DNA of 64,000 bases from Leifsonia sp. fls2-241-R2A-40a (GTDB taxonomy: Bacteria > Actinomycetota > Actinomycetes > Actinomycetales > Microbacteriaceae), in the NCBI RefSeq assembly GCF_030209575.1, contig NZ_JARVRS010000001.1, forward strand, positions 1,054,001 through 1,118,000, given 5' to 3'. The notes beneath the pieces are model-generated. The model was not told the origin of the DNA and did not search any database. It saw only the letters and a program-made list of their open reading frames with translations. Both the position numbers and the translations under genes were made by a program. Position 1 is the first letter of the stretch. Each line of letters opens with the position of its first letter. This document shows positions 33,187-41,675 of this stretch, piece by piece.

Positions 33187-33945
33187 TCAGGATGCGGGCG
33201 ATGCCGCGGCCGCCGGCGCGGTCGCAGCCCGGTGCCGACGGCTGAGCACGGCGACGCAGACGGCGATCGCCACGAACAGCACGAGGCTGACCGGGCCGGT
33301 GCCGAGCGCGAGGCCGCCGCGGGCGTGTGACACGGCCAGGCCGTCGGACACCGAAGCGCCGAAGGGGCGCGTGAGGACGTACGACATCCAGAAGGCGGCC
33401 GTCGCTCCCAGCCCCCACCAGCGGTAGGCGATCCCCGGGATGGCGAACAGGATCCCGAAGACCAGGGCGGACGCGAAGTAGCCGAGCCCGAAGGTCACCG
33501 CGGTCAGGTCGCCGAGGGCGGTGCCCAGCGCGAAGGTCCCCAGCACCGCGCACCAGTAGAAGGTCTCGCGGGCCCGGGTGTCGATCCGGTGCACGGAGAG
33601 CGTGCGCTGGGTCGTGTACCAGAGCACGAAGACGGCAGCGAGAACCACGGCGAAGACGACGGTCGACACCAGGTACGGAACACCGAGCTCGACGTGCAGG
33701 ACGTCGGCCACCATCGTCCCGAAGACCGCGACCATGAGCACCGCGAGCCAGTACACCCACGGGATGTACCGCCGGACGACGAACTGCAGCACCAGCGCCG
33801 CCGCGAACAGCACGAAAGCACCGCCGACCGCCACGAACGGATCGATCGTCTTGACCAGGAAGTCGGAGGTCGTTTCGCCCATCGCGGTCGTCAGCAGCTT
33901 CGTCACCCAGAACAGGGCGGTGACCGCGGGGACCTTGTTGCGCAT
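33187..33945 (-). CDS. COG4705-like membrane protein with fourfold FW-x9-G-x4-D repeat
   Basis: A 252-residue integral membrane protein with eight or so helices. The start RNKVPAVTALFWVTKLLTTA matches the COG4705 group of uncharacterised bacterial membrane proteins. The motif [FY]-W-x(9)-G-x(4)-D occurs four times, beginning at residues 12, 65, 130 and 185, so the protein is an internal fourfold duplication with an Asp in each unit inside the membrane. A transport or channel role would fit but is unproven. ATG 33945 is the last start before the first repeat. Downstream of and on the same strand as the ROK operon. Confidence 0.82.
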   Translation of the reverse strand: MRNKVPAVTALFWVTKLLTTAMGETTSDFLVKTIDPFVAVGGAFVLFAAALVLQFVVRRYIPWVYWLAVLMVAVFGTMVADVLHVELGVPYLVSTVVFAVVLAAVFVLWYTTQRTLSVHRIDTRARETFYWCAVLGTFALGTALGDLTAVTFGLGYFASALVFGILFAIPGIAYRWWGLGATAAFWMSYVLTRPFGASVSDGLAVSHARGGLALGTGPVSLVLFVAIAVCVAVLSRRHRAATAPAAAASPAS

Positions 33946-34009
33946 CCACCCAGCATCCCGGACGCGCGGGCAGCCACCCTGGGCGCGGGTGGCGAACCGC
34001 TGAGAGGAC

Positions 34010-35254
34010 TCAGAGGAAGGAGTCAGCCGAACTCCAGCGCCCGGGCGCCGCATGCGGGGTGAGCGCGTGCTGCAGCGCGAGCGTCGCAGCACCGCCCGCG
34101 GCCGCATCCAGCCCGGGATCGGCCAGCTCGATGACCACGGGATGGATGGCGCGGGTGCGCGCGAACTGCGAGACGTACGCACGGATCTCCCGGACGTACA
34201 GGGCGCCCGCGTCGGCGAACCCGGGCCCCGCGAGGACGATGCGGTCGAGGTCGAGCACGTTCACGATCGAGAGCACCGCGGCCGCTACGTACCGCGCAGA
34301 CCGCTTGATGAGCTCGCAGCAGCGCGACTCGCCCTGGGCGGCGGCGCGGGCGATGGCCTCGAAGTCGGCGCGGAACCGCTGCGGGTCGCGCGTCAGGTTC
34401 AGCTGCTCGGCCAGGTCGTCGTCCTCGAGCGCCTGGGCGACCACTGCCCGCGGTGCGGCCAGCATCTCCAGGCAGCCCCGGGCTCCGCACCAGCACTGCG
34501 GCCCGTCGATGTCGATCACCATGTGGCCGATCTCGCCGACGTTCGACGACGCCCCGCGGGCGACGCTGCCGCCGACCATCAGGCCGAGTCCGAAGCCGTT
34601 GGACAGGTACAGCGTGGCGAAGTCCTGGGTGGCGGGGACGCGTCCCGCCCAGTACTGGCCGAGTGCGGCGCAGGCGGCGTCGTTGTCGCGCACCACGGGA
34701 AGCCCGATCCGCGGCTCGAGCGCCTGGCTCAGCGCGAAGGACTCCCACTCGGTGGCGGTGAGCGACAGGCGCTCGGCGCCCGCACCGAGGTCGAGACCGG
34801 CCCCCGCGACGCCGACGCCGACCACCGACTCCAGCGCGATGTCGAGCTGGACGAGGAGCTGGCCCAGCTCCCGGGCGATGCGCGCGACATCCTCGCTCGG
34901 CCCGGCCTGCTCGATACCGGGCGACACCAGCCGGCCGATGACGTTGCCGGCGAGGTCGGTGACGACGTACGTGAGGCGGCCCGCGTCCAGCGACAGCCCG
35001 ACGGCGAAGCGTCCTGTCGTATTGAGTTCGAGGAGGCTGCTGCGCTTGCCGCCGGTCGACTCGCTGAACCCGGTCTCGATGACCAGGCCGTCCTCGATCA
35101 GCGACTTCACGATGCGCGTGATCGAGGTTGCGGTGAGGCCCGAGCGTTCCGCGAGCTCGGTGCGCGTCACCGTGCCGCCGGAGCGCACCATGTCGAGCAC
35201 GGCGCTCCGGGTGTTCGCGGATGATGGTCCCAGCCGTCGTGCCGGGGGCGTCAT
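34010..35254 (-). CDS. ROK family transcriptional regulator
   Basis: A 414-residue repressor/sugar-sensing protein. The winged HTH at about 15-65 contains RTELAERSGLTATSITRIVKSLIEDGLV. The ROK kinase-like domain follows, with the zinc-binding signature CWCGARGCLE near residue 255 and GEIGHMVID. Its ATG overlaps the stop of the upstream LacI-type sensor gene (ATGA), so it is made in step with a protein that has a sensor but no HTH. It closes the second sugar importer operon and probably represses that operon and the divergent enzyme operon. Confidence 0.94.
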   Translation of the reverse strand: MTPPARRLGPSSANTRSAVLDMVRSGGTVTRTELAERSGLTATSITRIVKSLIEDGLVIETGFSESTGGKRSSLLELNTTGRFAVGLSLDAGRLTYVVTDLAGNVIGRLVSPGIEQAGPSEDVARIARELGQLLVQLDIALESVVGVGVAGAGLDLGAGAERLSLTATEWESFALSQALEPRIGLPVVRDNDAACAALGQYWAGRVPATQDFATLYLSNGFGLGLMVGGSVARGASSNVGEIGHMVIDIDGPQCWCGARGCLEMLAAPRAVVAQALEDDDLAEQLNLTRDPQRFRADFEAIARAAAQGESRCCELIKRSARYVAAAVLSIVNVLDLDRIVLAGPGFADAGALYVREIRAYVSQFARTRAIHPVVIELADPGLDAAAGGAATLALQHALTPHAAPGRWSSADSFL

Positions 35255-36045
35255 GTCGTCTCCCGGACGACGACCACGGGCTCCGGTGCCGCGACGGGAC
35301 GGAAGTCGTCGTCGTGGATGGCGGCGAGCGCCGCCGTGCCGAGCAGGGAGCCGATCTCGCGGCCGTGCCGGTCGATCGCCGTGATGGGACGGCTCGCGCT
35401 CTGGCAGACCAGGGAGTCGCTCCAGCAGATCAGCGAGACCGCTGCAGGGACGGGAACGCCCCGCTCTTCCAGTGCCTCGAGCGCTGCGACGGCGTCGTGG
35501 TCGCTGTCGAAGACGAGGGCGGTCGGGTTCTCGGACGAGCTCTCCTCGCCGATCCGGACCGCCGCGCCGACGACGTCGGGCGTCTGGACGGTCTCGATCG
35601 TGCGCTCACCGGAGCCGGCCTCGCTGACGAGCGGCTCGGGGGTCAGCTTGCCGGTGACGTACACCCAGCGGCGGGCGGGATGCGCGGCCAGGTACGCGGC
35701 GAGCGCGCGCGACGCGGCCGCCGCATCCACCGTCACGGCCGGGAAGTCCGGCTCGGCGACGGCCGGGGCGAGAGCGACGAACGGCATGTCGATCTGGCGC
35801 AGCAGCCGGATGCGCGCATCCGCTTCGACGGCGCCCAGGACGATCACGCCGGCGATGCCGCCGACGCGCGCCCACAGCCGGTAGGTGCGCAGCTCGGAGT
35901 CCTCGTCGTCGACGGAGCGGGTGATGAAGCGCATCCCCGCCGCGAGCAGCGGACCCGCGATGGCGCGGACGATCGCCGAGGCGACAGGGTCACGGTCGCG
36001 ACCATGGCGGATCACCAGGCCGATCGACGCTGCTGTATCCGTCAT
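35251..36045 (-). CDS. LacI-type ligand sensor domain without DNA-binding domain
   Basis: A 264-residue protein that starts directly at the sensor: MTDTAASIGLVIRHG corresponds to the first strand after the hinge in LacI family proteins. Later parts match too: GVIVLGA, ALVFDSDHDAVAALEALEERGVPVP, and AVSLICWSDS, the equivalent of VSVVGFDD. No helix-turn-helix is encoded upstream in any frame before the permease gene ends at 36131. ATG 36045 has a GGGGAAGGCGG site. Coupled by ATGA overlap to the ROK regulator, it may act as a partner or a decoy sensor; an extracytoplasmic role is unlikely as there is no signal peptide. Confidence 0.82.
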   Translation of the reverse strand: MTDTAASIGLVIRHGRDRDPVASAIVRAIAGPLLAAGMRFITRSVDDEDSELRTYRLWARVGGIAGVIVLGAVEADARIRLLRQIDMPFVALAPAVAEPDFPAVTVDAAAASRALAAYLAAHPARRWVYVTGKLTPEPLVSEAGSGERTIETVQTPDVVGAAVRIGEESSSENPTALVFDSDHDAVAALEALEERGVPVPAAVSLICWSDSLVCQSASRPITAIDRHGREIGSLLGTAALAAIHDDDFRPVAAPEPVVVVRETT

Positions 36046-36130
36046 GGGCTCACCGCCTTCCCCTCGCGTCGTACAGGACCCCCGAGGAGAAGTCTGCCGG
36101 AAACGCGTGCCCGGCACCGAGTCCGGCGTG

Positions 36131-36919
36131 TCACTTGATGGCTCCCGCCGCCATGCCGCGCTCGAACTGCCGCTGCAGGGCGATGTACGCGACGATCGTC
36201 GGGATCGCGGTGATGACCGAGGCCGCGAGGATCTTCGGGGTGTCGTCGTTGTACTGCCGTCGGAAGAACTCCGGCAGCTGCGTGACCACGCCCATCCCGT
36301 CGTCGATGAGGAACACCTTGGGCAGCAGGTACGAGTTCCACGCGTAGATCAGCACGAGCACCATCAGCGCGACGGCGATCGGGCGCGACAGCGGAACCAG
36401 GATGGACCAGAAGACGCGCCACGTGCTCGCGCCGTCGATCCGCGCCGCCTCGAACACCGCATCCGGGATGCCGTCTACGTAGCCTCGGGCGATCAGGACG
36501 GTGAACGGGATCTGCAACGCCGCGATCGGCAGGATCACCGACCAGTAGGTTCCCAGCAGCCCGAGCTTCACGGCCGTCGTATAGAGAGGAGCGATCAGGA
36601 CGACCTCGGGCAGCGTCAGCGCGGCCATCATGAGCCAGAAGTACAGCTCCTTCGCGCGCACCCGCAGCTTCGAGAAGCCGAATGCGGCCGCGAGCGTCGC
36701 CAGGTAGACGATGACGATGGAGGCGGCGGCGATGACGATCGTGTTGAAGAAGAACTTCCCGAAGCCGGGAACCTGCACGACGGCGACGTAGTTCCCCCAC
36801 CCTGCGCCCTCGAAGCTGGTCTGCAGCATCGCGATGAGGGGGATCACGAACGGGATCACCGCGACCGTGAGGATGAGCTGCAGCAGGATGCGCGCGCGGC
36901 GCGAGCGGGTCTCAAACAT
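36131..36919 (-). CDS. Carbohydrate ABC importer permease (MalG-like), second system
   Basis: A 262-residue CUT1 permease with six helices. The EAA loop is FEAARIDGASTWRVFWSILVPLSRP, and the C-terminus QRQFERGMAAGAIK is the MalG-type ending. It overlaps the preceding permease gene by eight bases, so they are co-translated. The opening hydrophobic stretch PFVIPLIAMLQTSFEGAGW is shorter than usual but complete. It serves the lipoprotein at 37927-39303. Confidence 0.94.
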   Translation of the reverse strand: MFETRSRRARILLQLILTVAVIPFVIPLIAMLQTSFEGAGWGNYVAVVQVPGFGKFFFNTIVIAAASIVIVYLATLAAAFGFSKLRVRAKELYFWLMMAALTLPEVVLIAPLYTTAVKLGLLGTYWSVILPIAALQIPFTVLIARGYVDGIPDAVFEAARIDGASTWRVFWSILVPLSRPIAVALMVLVLIYAWNSYLLPKVFLIDDGMGVVTQLPEFFRRQYNDDTPKILAASVITAIPTIVAYIALQRQFERGMAAGAIK

Positions 36920-37895
36920 CGGTCGCCTCCGTGCCCCGGCGGGGCTTGACGCGGGTCAGCCGTTCGCGACCGCGCAGTTGCATGAAGATGGACACCGCGA
37001 CCGCGATCAGCAGCACGAGGATCGACAGCGCCGACGCGTAGCCGAGGTTGCGGTCGGTGCTCGCGGTCTCGCCGTAGATCATGGTCCCGAGGAACTCGGA
37101 AGAGTGCGCCGGGCCGCCCTGCGTGATCAGCCAGGGGTTGTCGAACAGCTTGAGCGCGGTGATGAAGTTGAGGATCGCGAGCGACACGATGATCGGCTTC
37201 AGGGTGGGAAGGACGATCGAGAACAGGACCCGGAAGTTGCCTGCGCCGTCCAGCCGGCCGGCCTCGATGAGCTCGGGGTCGATCTGCGACATCCCCGCGT
37301 ACAGCAGGATGAAGCCGTAGCCGATCGCGCCCCAGCATCCGACCATCACGACGACGAGCAGCGAGGTGGTCGACTGGCCGATCCAGGGCTGCTGCAGCGA
37401 TGAGAGCCCGAAGAAGCCGAGGATGCTGTTGACCGTGCCGTCGCTCTGCCAGACCTGGATCTGGGCAGGGGCCAGAGTGGCCGGCGCCACGACGACCGGG
37501 ATGACGACGAGCACCTTGTAGAGGTTGGCGAACCGCACCTTCGAGTGCATCGCCGCTGCGAACAGCGTCCCGCCGATCACCTGCACGATGAACACGACGA
37601 CGAAGTAGATGAGCGTGTTGCGGAGAGAGGTCCACAGCACCGGGTCCTGCAGGGCGGTGATGTAGTTGCCGAAGCCCACCGGGGTCATCAGCGCCCGGCC
37701 GCCCGGCCAGGAGAAGAAGGACAGGTAGCCCGAGTAGATGATGCTGTAGTAGATCAGACCGACGGAGATGGCGAACGCCGGAAGGATCCAGCGGATGCCC
37801 CCGGGGAGGAGGCGGGCGCGCCGTCTGGGGCGCCCGCCTCCCTTCACCACGGGTGTCTGGCGGTCGGATCCGATCCTGAGGTCCGAGACGGTCAT
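36912..37895 (-). CDS. Sugar ABC importer permease (MalF-like), second system
   Basis: A 327-residue CUT1 permease with six helices after a basic leader (RRRARL). The EAA loop reads IEAGRLDGAGNFRVLFSIVLPTLKP. It lies 31 bases after the binding-protein gene and overlaps the second permease. Neither this importer nor the one at 28104 has an ATPase gene nearby. Confidence 0.94.
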   Translation of the reverse strand: MTVSDLRIGSDRQTPVVKGGGRPRRRARLLPGGIRWILPAFAISVGLIYYSIIYSGYLSFFSWPGGRALMTPVGFGNYITALQDPVLWTSLRNTLIYFVVVFIVQVIGGTLFAAAMHSKVRFANLYKVLVVIPVVVAPATLAPAQIQVWQSDGTVNSILGFFGLSSLQQPWIGQSTTSLLVVVMVGCWGAIGYGFILLYAGMSQIDPELIEAGRLDGAGNFRVLFSIVLPTLKPIIVSLAILNFITALKLFDNPWLITQGGPAHSSEFLGTMIYGETASTDRNLGYASALSILVLLIAVAVSIFMQLRGRERLTRVKPRRGTEATDV

Positions 37896-37926
37896 CAGTT
37901 CGTCGATCCGTTCTGTCGGTTACGGG

Positions 37927-39303
37927 TTACTTCGTTCCGACCTTGCTGGCCACCGAAGAGGCCTGCTGGTCGTCGGCGATGCTCTTGATGGACTTGTTCA
38001 CCGACGGGTCGAGCACCTGCTGGATGGCGACCACGATGGCGTCGAGCGACTTCTCGGTGGTCTGCCACTGGCGCGACTCGGTGGTGTCGCCGCTCTCCTT
38101 GATGAGCGTCTCGATCGCCGGACGCTGCACGGATTCGTCGACGAGCTTGATCGACGACCACTCCGGAGTGGTGCCCTTGAGCGCGGGAAGCAGGTCGAGC
38201 GCGTTGGCGACGTTCTGCTGGCCGTCCTTGTTGAGCGTCATCCACGAGACGAACGTCTTCGCCGGACCGATGTTCTTCGAGCCGGAGTTGATGGCCAGAC
38301 CGTAGTCGGCCTCACCGAAGTAGGTGCTCTTGTGGCCCTCACCTGCGACATCCGGGAACTGCGCGGGCAGCTGGACGAAGCAGGTCGGGTTGGTCACGCC
38401 CGCGGCCTCCATCGAGGTCTTGCAGGAGTCGGCGCCCGCGTACTGCGTGTACCAGAAGCCCATCTGGACCATCGCGGCGTTCCCCTTCATGAACTCGTTG
38501 TTCGCCAGGGGGTACTGCGGGCCGTCGAGCGCGTTGGGGGCGATGATGCCGTCGGTCTTCATCTTCTTGATGATCTCGAGCACCTTGACGCCCTGCTCGT
38601 CATTCCACTTGGCCTTGCCGGTGGCCGCCTTGATGAAGAAGTCCGGGTCGACCGTGTTCGCGATCGAGTGGTACATCTCGGTCGGGAAGGTGTCCTTGCC
38701 GCCGGCGCCCATCGTGAAACAGGTCTTGCCGATGGCGGTGACCTTCTTGCAGGTGTCCACCCAGGACGCGTAGTCGGTCGGCACCTTCGCGCCGGCCTGG
38801 TCGAGGATGTTCTTGTTGTACCAGAGGAAGCCTGCCGACATCCCGCCGAGGGGCAGCGAGACGAAGCGACCGTCGGAGCTGGTCAGCTGCTTCACGTAGG
38901 AGCCGCCGATCTTGTCCTTCCAGTCCGAGCCGAGGGTGTCCTTGGCCAGCGACGTCAGGTCGAGCGCGTAGGGACCCCAGGTGTCCGGCGACCCGCCTGC
39001 CGGAGAGAGGTCGAACACGTCCGGTCCCTTGCCCGAGTCGAGGGCCGGGGTGATCGTGTTGCGGTAGTCGACGTTCTCGAAGTTCTTGTAGGTGACCTTG
39101 ATCTTCGGGTACTGCTTGTTGAACTCCGCGATGTACTTCTCGGCCACCGGAGTGTCGGGCGTCCAGCCCCACCAGGTGACCGATCCGGACTTCGCCGCCT
39201 TGACGTCCGAGCCCTGATCGCCGGACGAGCCGGTGCAGCCGGTGATCGCCAGGACGGCGGCCGCAGCGACCGCTGCCGCGGAAATGAACCGCGTACGCAT
39301 CAT
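37927..39303 (-). CDS. Sugar-binding lipoprotein of second ABC importer
   Basis: A 458-residue SBP family 1 protein. The lipobox is AITGC with Cys23, after a signal of alternating Ala/Val. The mature part begins GSVTWWGWTPDTPVAEKYIAEFNKQYP, a strand-helix typical of sugar binders, with three extra cysteine-bearing loops (DTCKKVTAIGKTCFTMG, ADSCKTSM and NPTCFVQLP) that may form disulfides. The first of two adjacent ATGs (39303) sits seven bases after GGAGG. It heads the operon that ends with the ROK regulator. The ligand is probably a beta-glucoside, judged from the divergent GH1 gene. Confidence 0.93.
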   Translation of the reverse strand: MMRTRFISAAAVAAAAVLAITGCTGSSGDQGSDVKAAKSGSVTWWGWTPDTPVAEKYIAEFNKQYPKIKVTYKNFENVDYRNTITPALDSGKGPDVFDLSPAGGSPDTWGPYALDLTSLAKDTLGSDWKDKIGGSYVKQLTSSDGRFVSLPLGGMSAGFLWYNKNILDQAGAKVPTDYASWVDTCKKVTAIGKTCFTMGAGGKDTFPTEMYHSIANTVDPDFFIKAATGKAKWNDEQGVKVLEIIKKMKTDGIIAPNALDGPQYPLANNEFMKGNAAMVQMGFWYTQYAGADSCKTSMEAAGVTNPTCFVQLPAQFPDVAGEGHKSTYFGEADYGLAINSGSKNIGPAKTFVSWMTLNKDGQQNVANALDLLPALKGTTPEWSSIKLVDESVQRPAIETLIKESGDTTESRQWQTTEKSLDAIVVAIQQVLDPSVNKSIKSIADDQQASSVASKVGTK

Positions 39304-39393
39304 TGTGATTCCTCCACCTCATTGTGCTGATCGAAAGTGCACAGCGGCGCACGTTCGGGGCGAGCCTATACAGGGCTTCCGACCCGACGCAAT

Positions 39394-39418
39394 AGTTAAA
39401 ACCTTTTTGTCATAAACT
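39394..39418. promoter_or_regulatory. A/T-rich dyad in divergent promoter, candidate ROK operator
   Basis: AGTT at 39394-39397 mirrors AACT at 39415-39418 around an A/T-rich core, in the 220 bases between the second importer and the VOC operon. ROK repressors such as NagC and XylR bind A/T-rich dyads. It is the most A/T-rich stretch of this intergenic region. A TTGTCA lies at 39407-39412, but a convincing -10 does not follow. Confidence 0.4.
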
Positions 39419-39523
39419 TGTCCTCGGGCTGTAGGGTTGCGTCTACCGCCGCTTTCTCGGGCCGGATGCGCTTAGTTGCATACGTTGAGATAGTTGGCTT
39501 CCAGCGCAGAAAGGACCACCCCG

Positions 39524-40291
39524 TTGGCTATCGAATCCGTACTCGTGAACGTCTCGGACGTCGCACGTTCCGTGGAGTTCTACCGTCGTCATCTCGGCGC
39601 CGTCGTCGTCGACAGCGACCAGGAGCGAGCCGAACTCGACCTTGTCACCGCATGTCTCGTGCTCACCCGCGTCGACTCCCCGGCGGAGTCCACATGGATC
39701 GGCGACGACCTGCAGCGCGGCTTCCGGCACGTCGGCTTCAAGGTTTCCGACCTGGACGCCCGGGTCGACGCCCTCCACGACGCCGGTGTGCCCTTCCACC
39801 TCGAACCGATCCACGCCGAGGGGGAGGTGCGCATCACCTTCTTCTACGATCCGGACGGCACGCTGCTCGAACTCGTGGAGGGCCCGCTGCAGTACCACGA
39901 GGTCTACGACCGCCCGGCGGTCGAGCAGGACTGGGGACTCGGCGATCCCGACCGGCCCCGCTTCGACCATGTCGCCGAGACCGTCGCCGACCTCGAGGCG
40001 ACGAAGGACCACTACGCGAAGCTCGGCTACCTGCTGATGTCGGGCATCCACCAGCCCAGCGACGACCGGGGCTTCGAGATCAACTTCCTCCGAGCCGGCG
40101 ACAGCTCGCTCGAGATCTTCACCTACGAGCGCGCCGAGAAGTCCGTCCGTGCCCCGCAGTTGGATGCTCCCGGCTTCGTCGCGGTCGCCTTCGCCGGCGA
40201 CTCGGCGCCCGGCGCAGCGGTCGGCACCGCAGCCGGCCGCGAGGTCTACACCGACCCCGACGGCCTCCTGTACGTGATCGCACCGGCATGA
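39524..40291 (+). CDS. Two-domain VOC superfamily protein (glyoxalase/extradiol dioxygenase-like)
   Basis: A 255-residue protein made of two vicinal-oxygen-chelate modules. Module one (1-125) starts IESVLVNVSDVARSVEFYRRHLG, has His in FRHVGFKVSD and Glu in LLELVEGP, the usual metal ligands. Module two (about 145-255) starts FDHVAETVADLEATKDHYAKLGY. The reaction could be isomerisation, ring cleavage or epimerisation; nothing here decides it. TTG 39524 is chosen because GAAAGGACC precedes it; another TTG lies at 39494. The stop overlaps the ATG of the next gene (ATGA). First gene of a four-gene operon with aldo/keto reductase, tautomerase and GH1. Confidence 0.85.
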   Translation: MAIESVLVNVSDVARSVEFYRRHLGAVVVDSDQERAELDLVTACLVLTRVDSPAESTWIGDDLQRGFRHVGFKVSDLDARVDALHDAGVPFHLEPIHAEGEVRITFFYDPDGTLLELVEGPLQYHEVYDRPAVEQDWGLGDPDRPRFDHVAETVADLEATKDHYAKLGYLLMSGIHQPSDDRGFEINFLRAGDSSLEIFTYERAEKSVRAPQLDAPGFVAVAFAGDSAPGAAVGTAAGREVYTDPDGLLYVIAPA

Positions 40292-41244
40292 CGGAGAACG
40301 CACTCCGCCCGCTCGGCGCGACCGGGTTGCAGGTCAGCCGGGTGACGCTGGGCGGAGGTCCGCTCGGAAGCATGCCGGAGAACTTCGGCTATGCGGTCGC
40401 GGAGGCGGACGCCGTCGCGCTGGTGCAGGACGTGCTGCGCAGCGGCATCCGCACCATCGACACCTCCAACGGATACTCCGACGGTCGCAGCGAGGAGCGC
40501 ATCGGGCGCGCCATCGCCGCGTTCGGCGGGATCCCGGCCGACGTGACGGTCATCACGAAGACCGACCAGAAAGAGGGGGATTACAGCGGCGAACGCGTGC
40601 GTCGTTCCCTCGCCGAGAGCTCTGAACGGCTAGGGATCAGCCCGCTCCCCCTGGTGCATCTGCACGATCCCGAGTTCCACGACTTCGCCGCGATGACCGC
40701 TCCCGGCGGCGCCGTCGACGCACTGGTGGCGGCGAAGGAGCGTGGGGAGGTGCAGCACATCGGACTCGCCGGAGGCGACGTCCACGAGATGCGGCGGTAT
40801 CTGGACCTCGGCGTCTTCGAGGTGCTCCTGGTGCACAACCGCTGGACGCTGGTCGACCGCAGCGCCGGACCGCTGCTCGAGCGTGCGCGCGAACTGGGCG
40901 TGGGAGTCGTCAACGCGGCGGTCCTCGGCGGAGGCATCCTCGCCGACGAGACCGGCCGCAGGACCGACTACGGGTACCGGCCGGCCGGTCCCGAGACCCT
41001 CGAGGCCATCGCGCGGATGCGCGAGGTCTGCCGCCGCTGGGACACCACGCTCGCCGCGGCAGCACTCCGCTTCTCGACCCGCGACGACCGGTTCGCGAGC
41101 ACCATCGTCGGGATCAGCAAGCCGGAGCGCATCCAGCAGACCCTCGACGCCGCGGCGCTCGACCGGCCGCAGGAGTTCTGGGACGAGCTCGAATCGCTCC
41201 TTCCCGCGCCCGAGAACTGGCTCGACGCCCGGCCCGCGCACTGA
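40288..41244 (+). CDS. Aldo/keto reductase (aldose 1-dehydrogenase-like)
   Basis: A 318-residue AKR. It starts LRPLGATGLQVSRVTLGGGPLGS and contains TIDTSNGYSDGRSEERIG, with Asp and Tyr of the active site, ITKTD with the Lys, and LVHLHDPE with the His. The pattern matches D-threo-aldose 1-dehydrogenase and L-fucose dehydrogenase-type enzymes, which oxidise free sugars to lactones with NAD(P)+. In a GH1 operon, oxidation of a sugar released by the glucosidase is possible. Translationally coupled to the VOC gene. Distinct from the AKR at 133, sharing only the fold. Confidence 0.9.
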   Translation: MTENALRPLGATGLQVSRVTLGGGPLGSMPENFGYAVAEADAVALVQDVLRSGIRTIDTSNGYSDGRSEERIGRAIAAFGGIPADVTVITKTDQKEGDYSGERVRRSLAESSERLGISPLPLVHLHDPEFHDFAAMTAPGGAVDALVAAKERGEVQHIGLAGGDVHEMRRYLDLGVFEVLLVHNRWTLVDRSAGPLLERARELGVGVVNAAVLGGGILADETGRRTDYGYRPAGPETLEAIARMREVCRRWDTTLAAAALRFSTRDDRFASTIVGISKPERIQQTLDAAALDRPQEFWDELESLLPAPENWLDARPAH

Positions 41245-41310
41245 CGCACGAACACCCACGCACGAACACCCCTACGAACCCCACCGAACACACCGAAAGC
41301 CGAGAACCAC

Positions 41311-41673
41311 ATGCCACTCGTCCGAATCGACATGCACACCCCGCTCGCAGAGCTGCGGCCGCAGATGAGCGAAGCCATCAACTCCGCCCTCGCGGACGGC
41401 TGGGGGATGCCCGCCGACGACCTGTTCCAGATCTTCCAGCTGCACGAGCAGGGTGACCTGTATTACAGCCGCACCTTCCCGGATGCGGACCGCACCGACA
41501 TCGTCTTCATCAGCATCCTCGTCTACAACGGATACTCTCCAGAGGTGAAGCAGCGCGGCGCCGACCTGATCGTGGAGCGGCTCGCAGCCCTCGGGATCAA
41601 GCGGGACAACATCCTCATCTCCCTTTACGAGAACGGCGACGGCGACTGGCTCGCCCCGTCCAAGGAGCAGTGA
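41311..41673 (+). CDS. Tautomerase family protein
   Basis: A 120-residue protein of the 4-oxalocrotonate tautomerase superfamily, long (cis-CaaD/MSAD-like) form. Pro at position 2 becomes the N-terminal catalytic proline after Met removal (MPLVRIDMHTPLAE). The second half contains DIVFISILVYNGYSPEVKQRGADLIVERLAA and ISLYENGDGDW. Such enzymes shift keto-enol forms during aromatic or halo-organic breakdown. Its place between a sugar dehydrogenase and a beta-glucosidase suggests the natural substrate joins a sugar to a phenolic or enolic part, which is inference. Confidence 0.9.
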   Translation: MPLVRIDMHTPLAELRPQMSEAINSALADGWGMPADDLFQIFQLHEQGDLYYSRTFPDADRTDIVFISILVYNGYSPEVKQRGADLIVERLAALGIKRDNILISLYENGDGDWLAPSKEQ

Positions 41674-41675
41674 CA

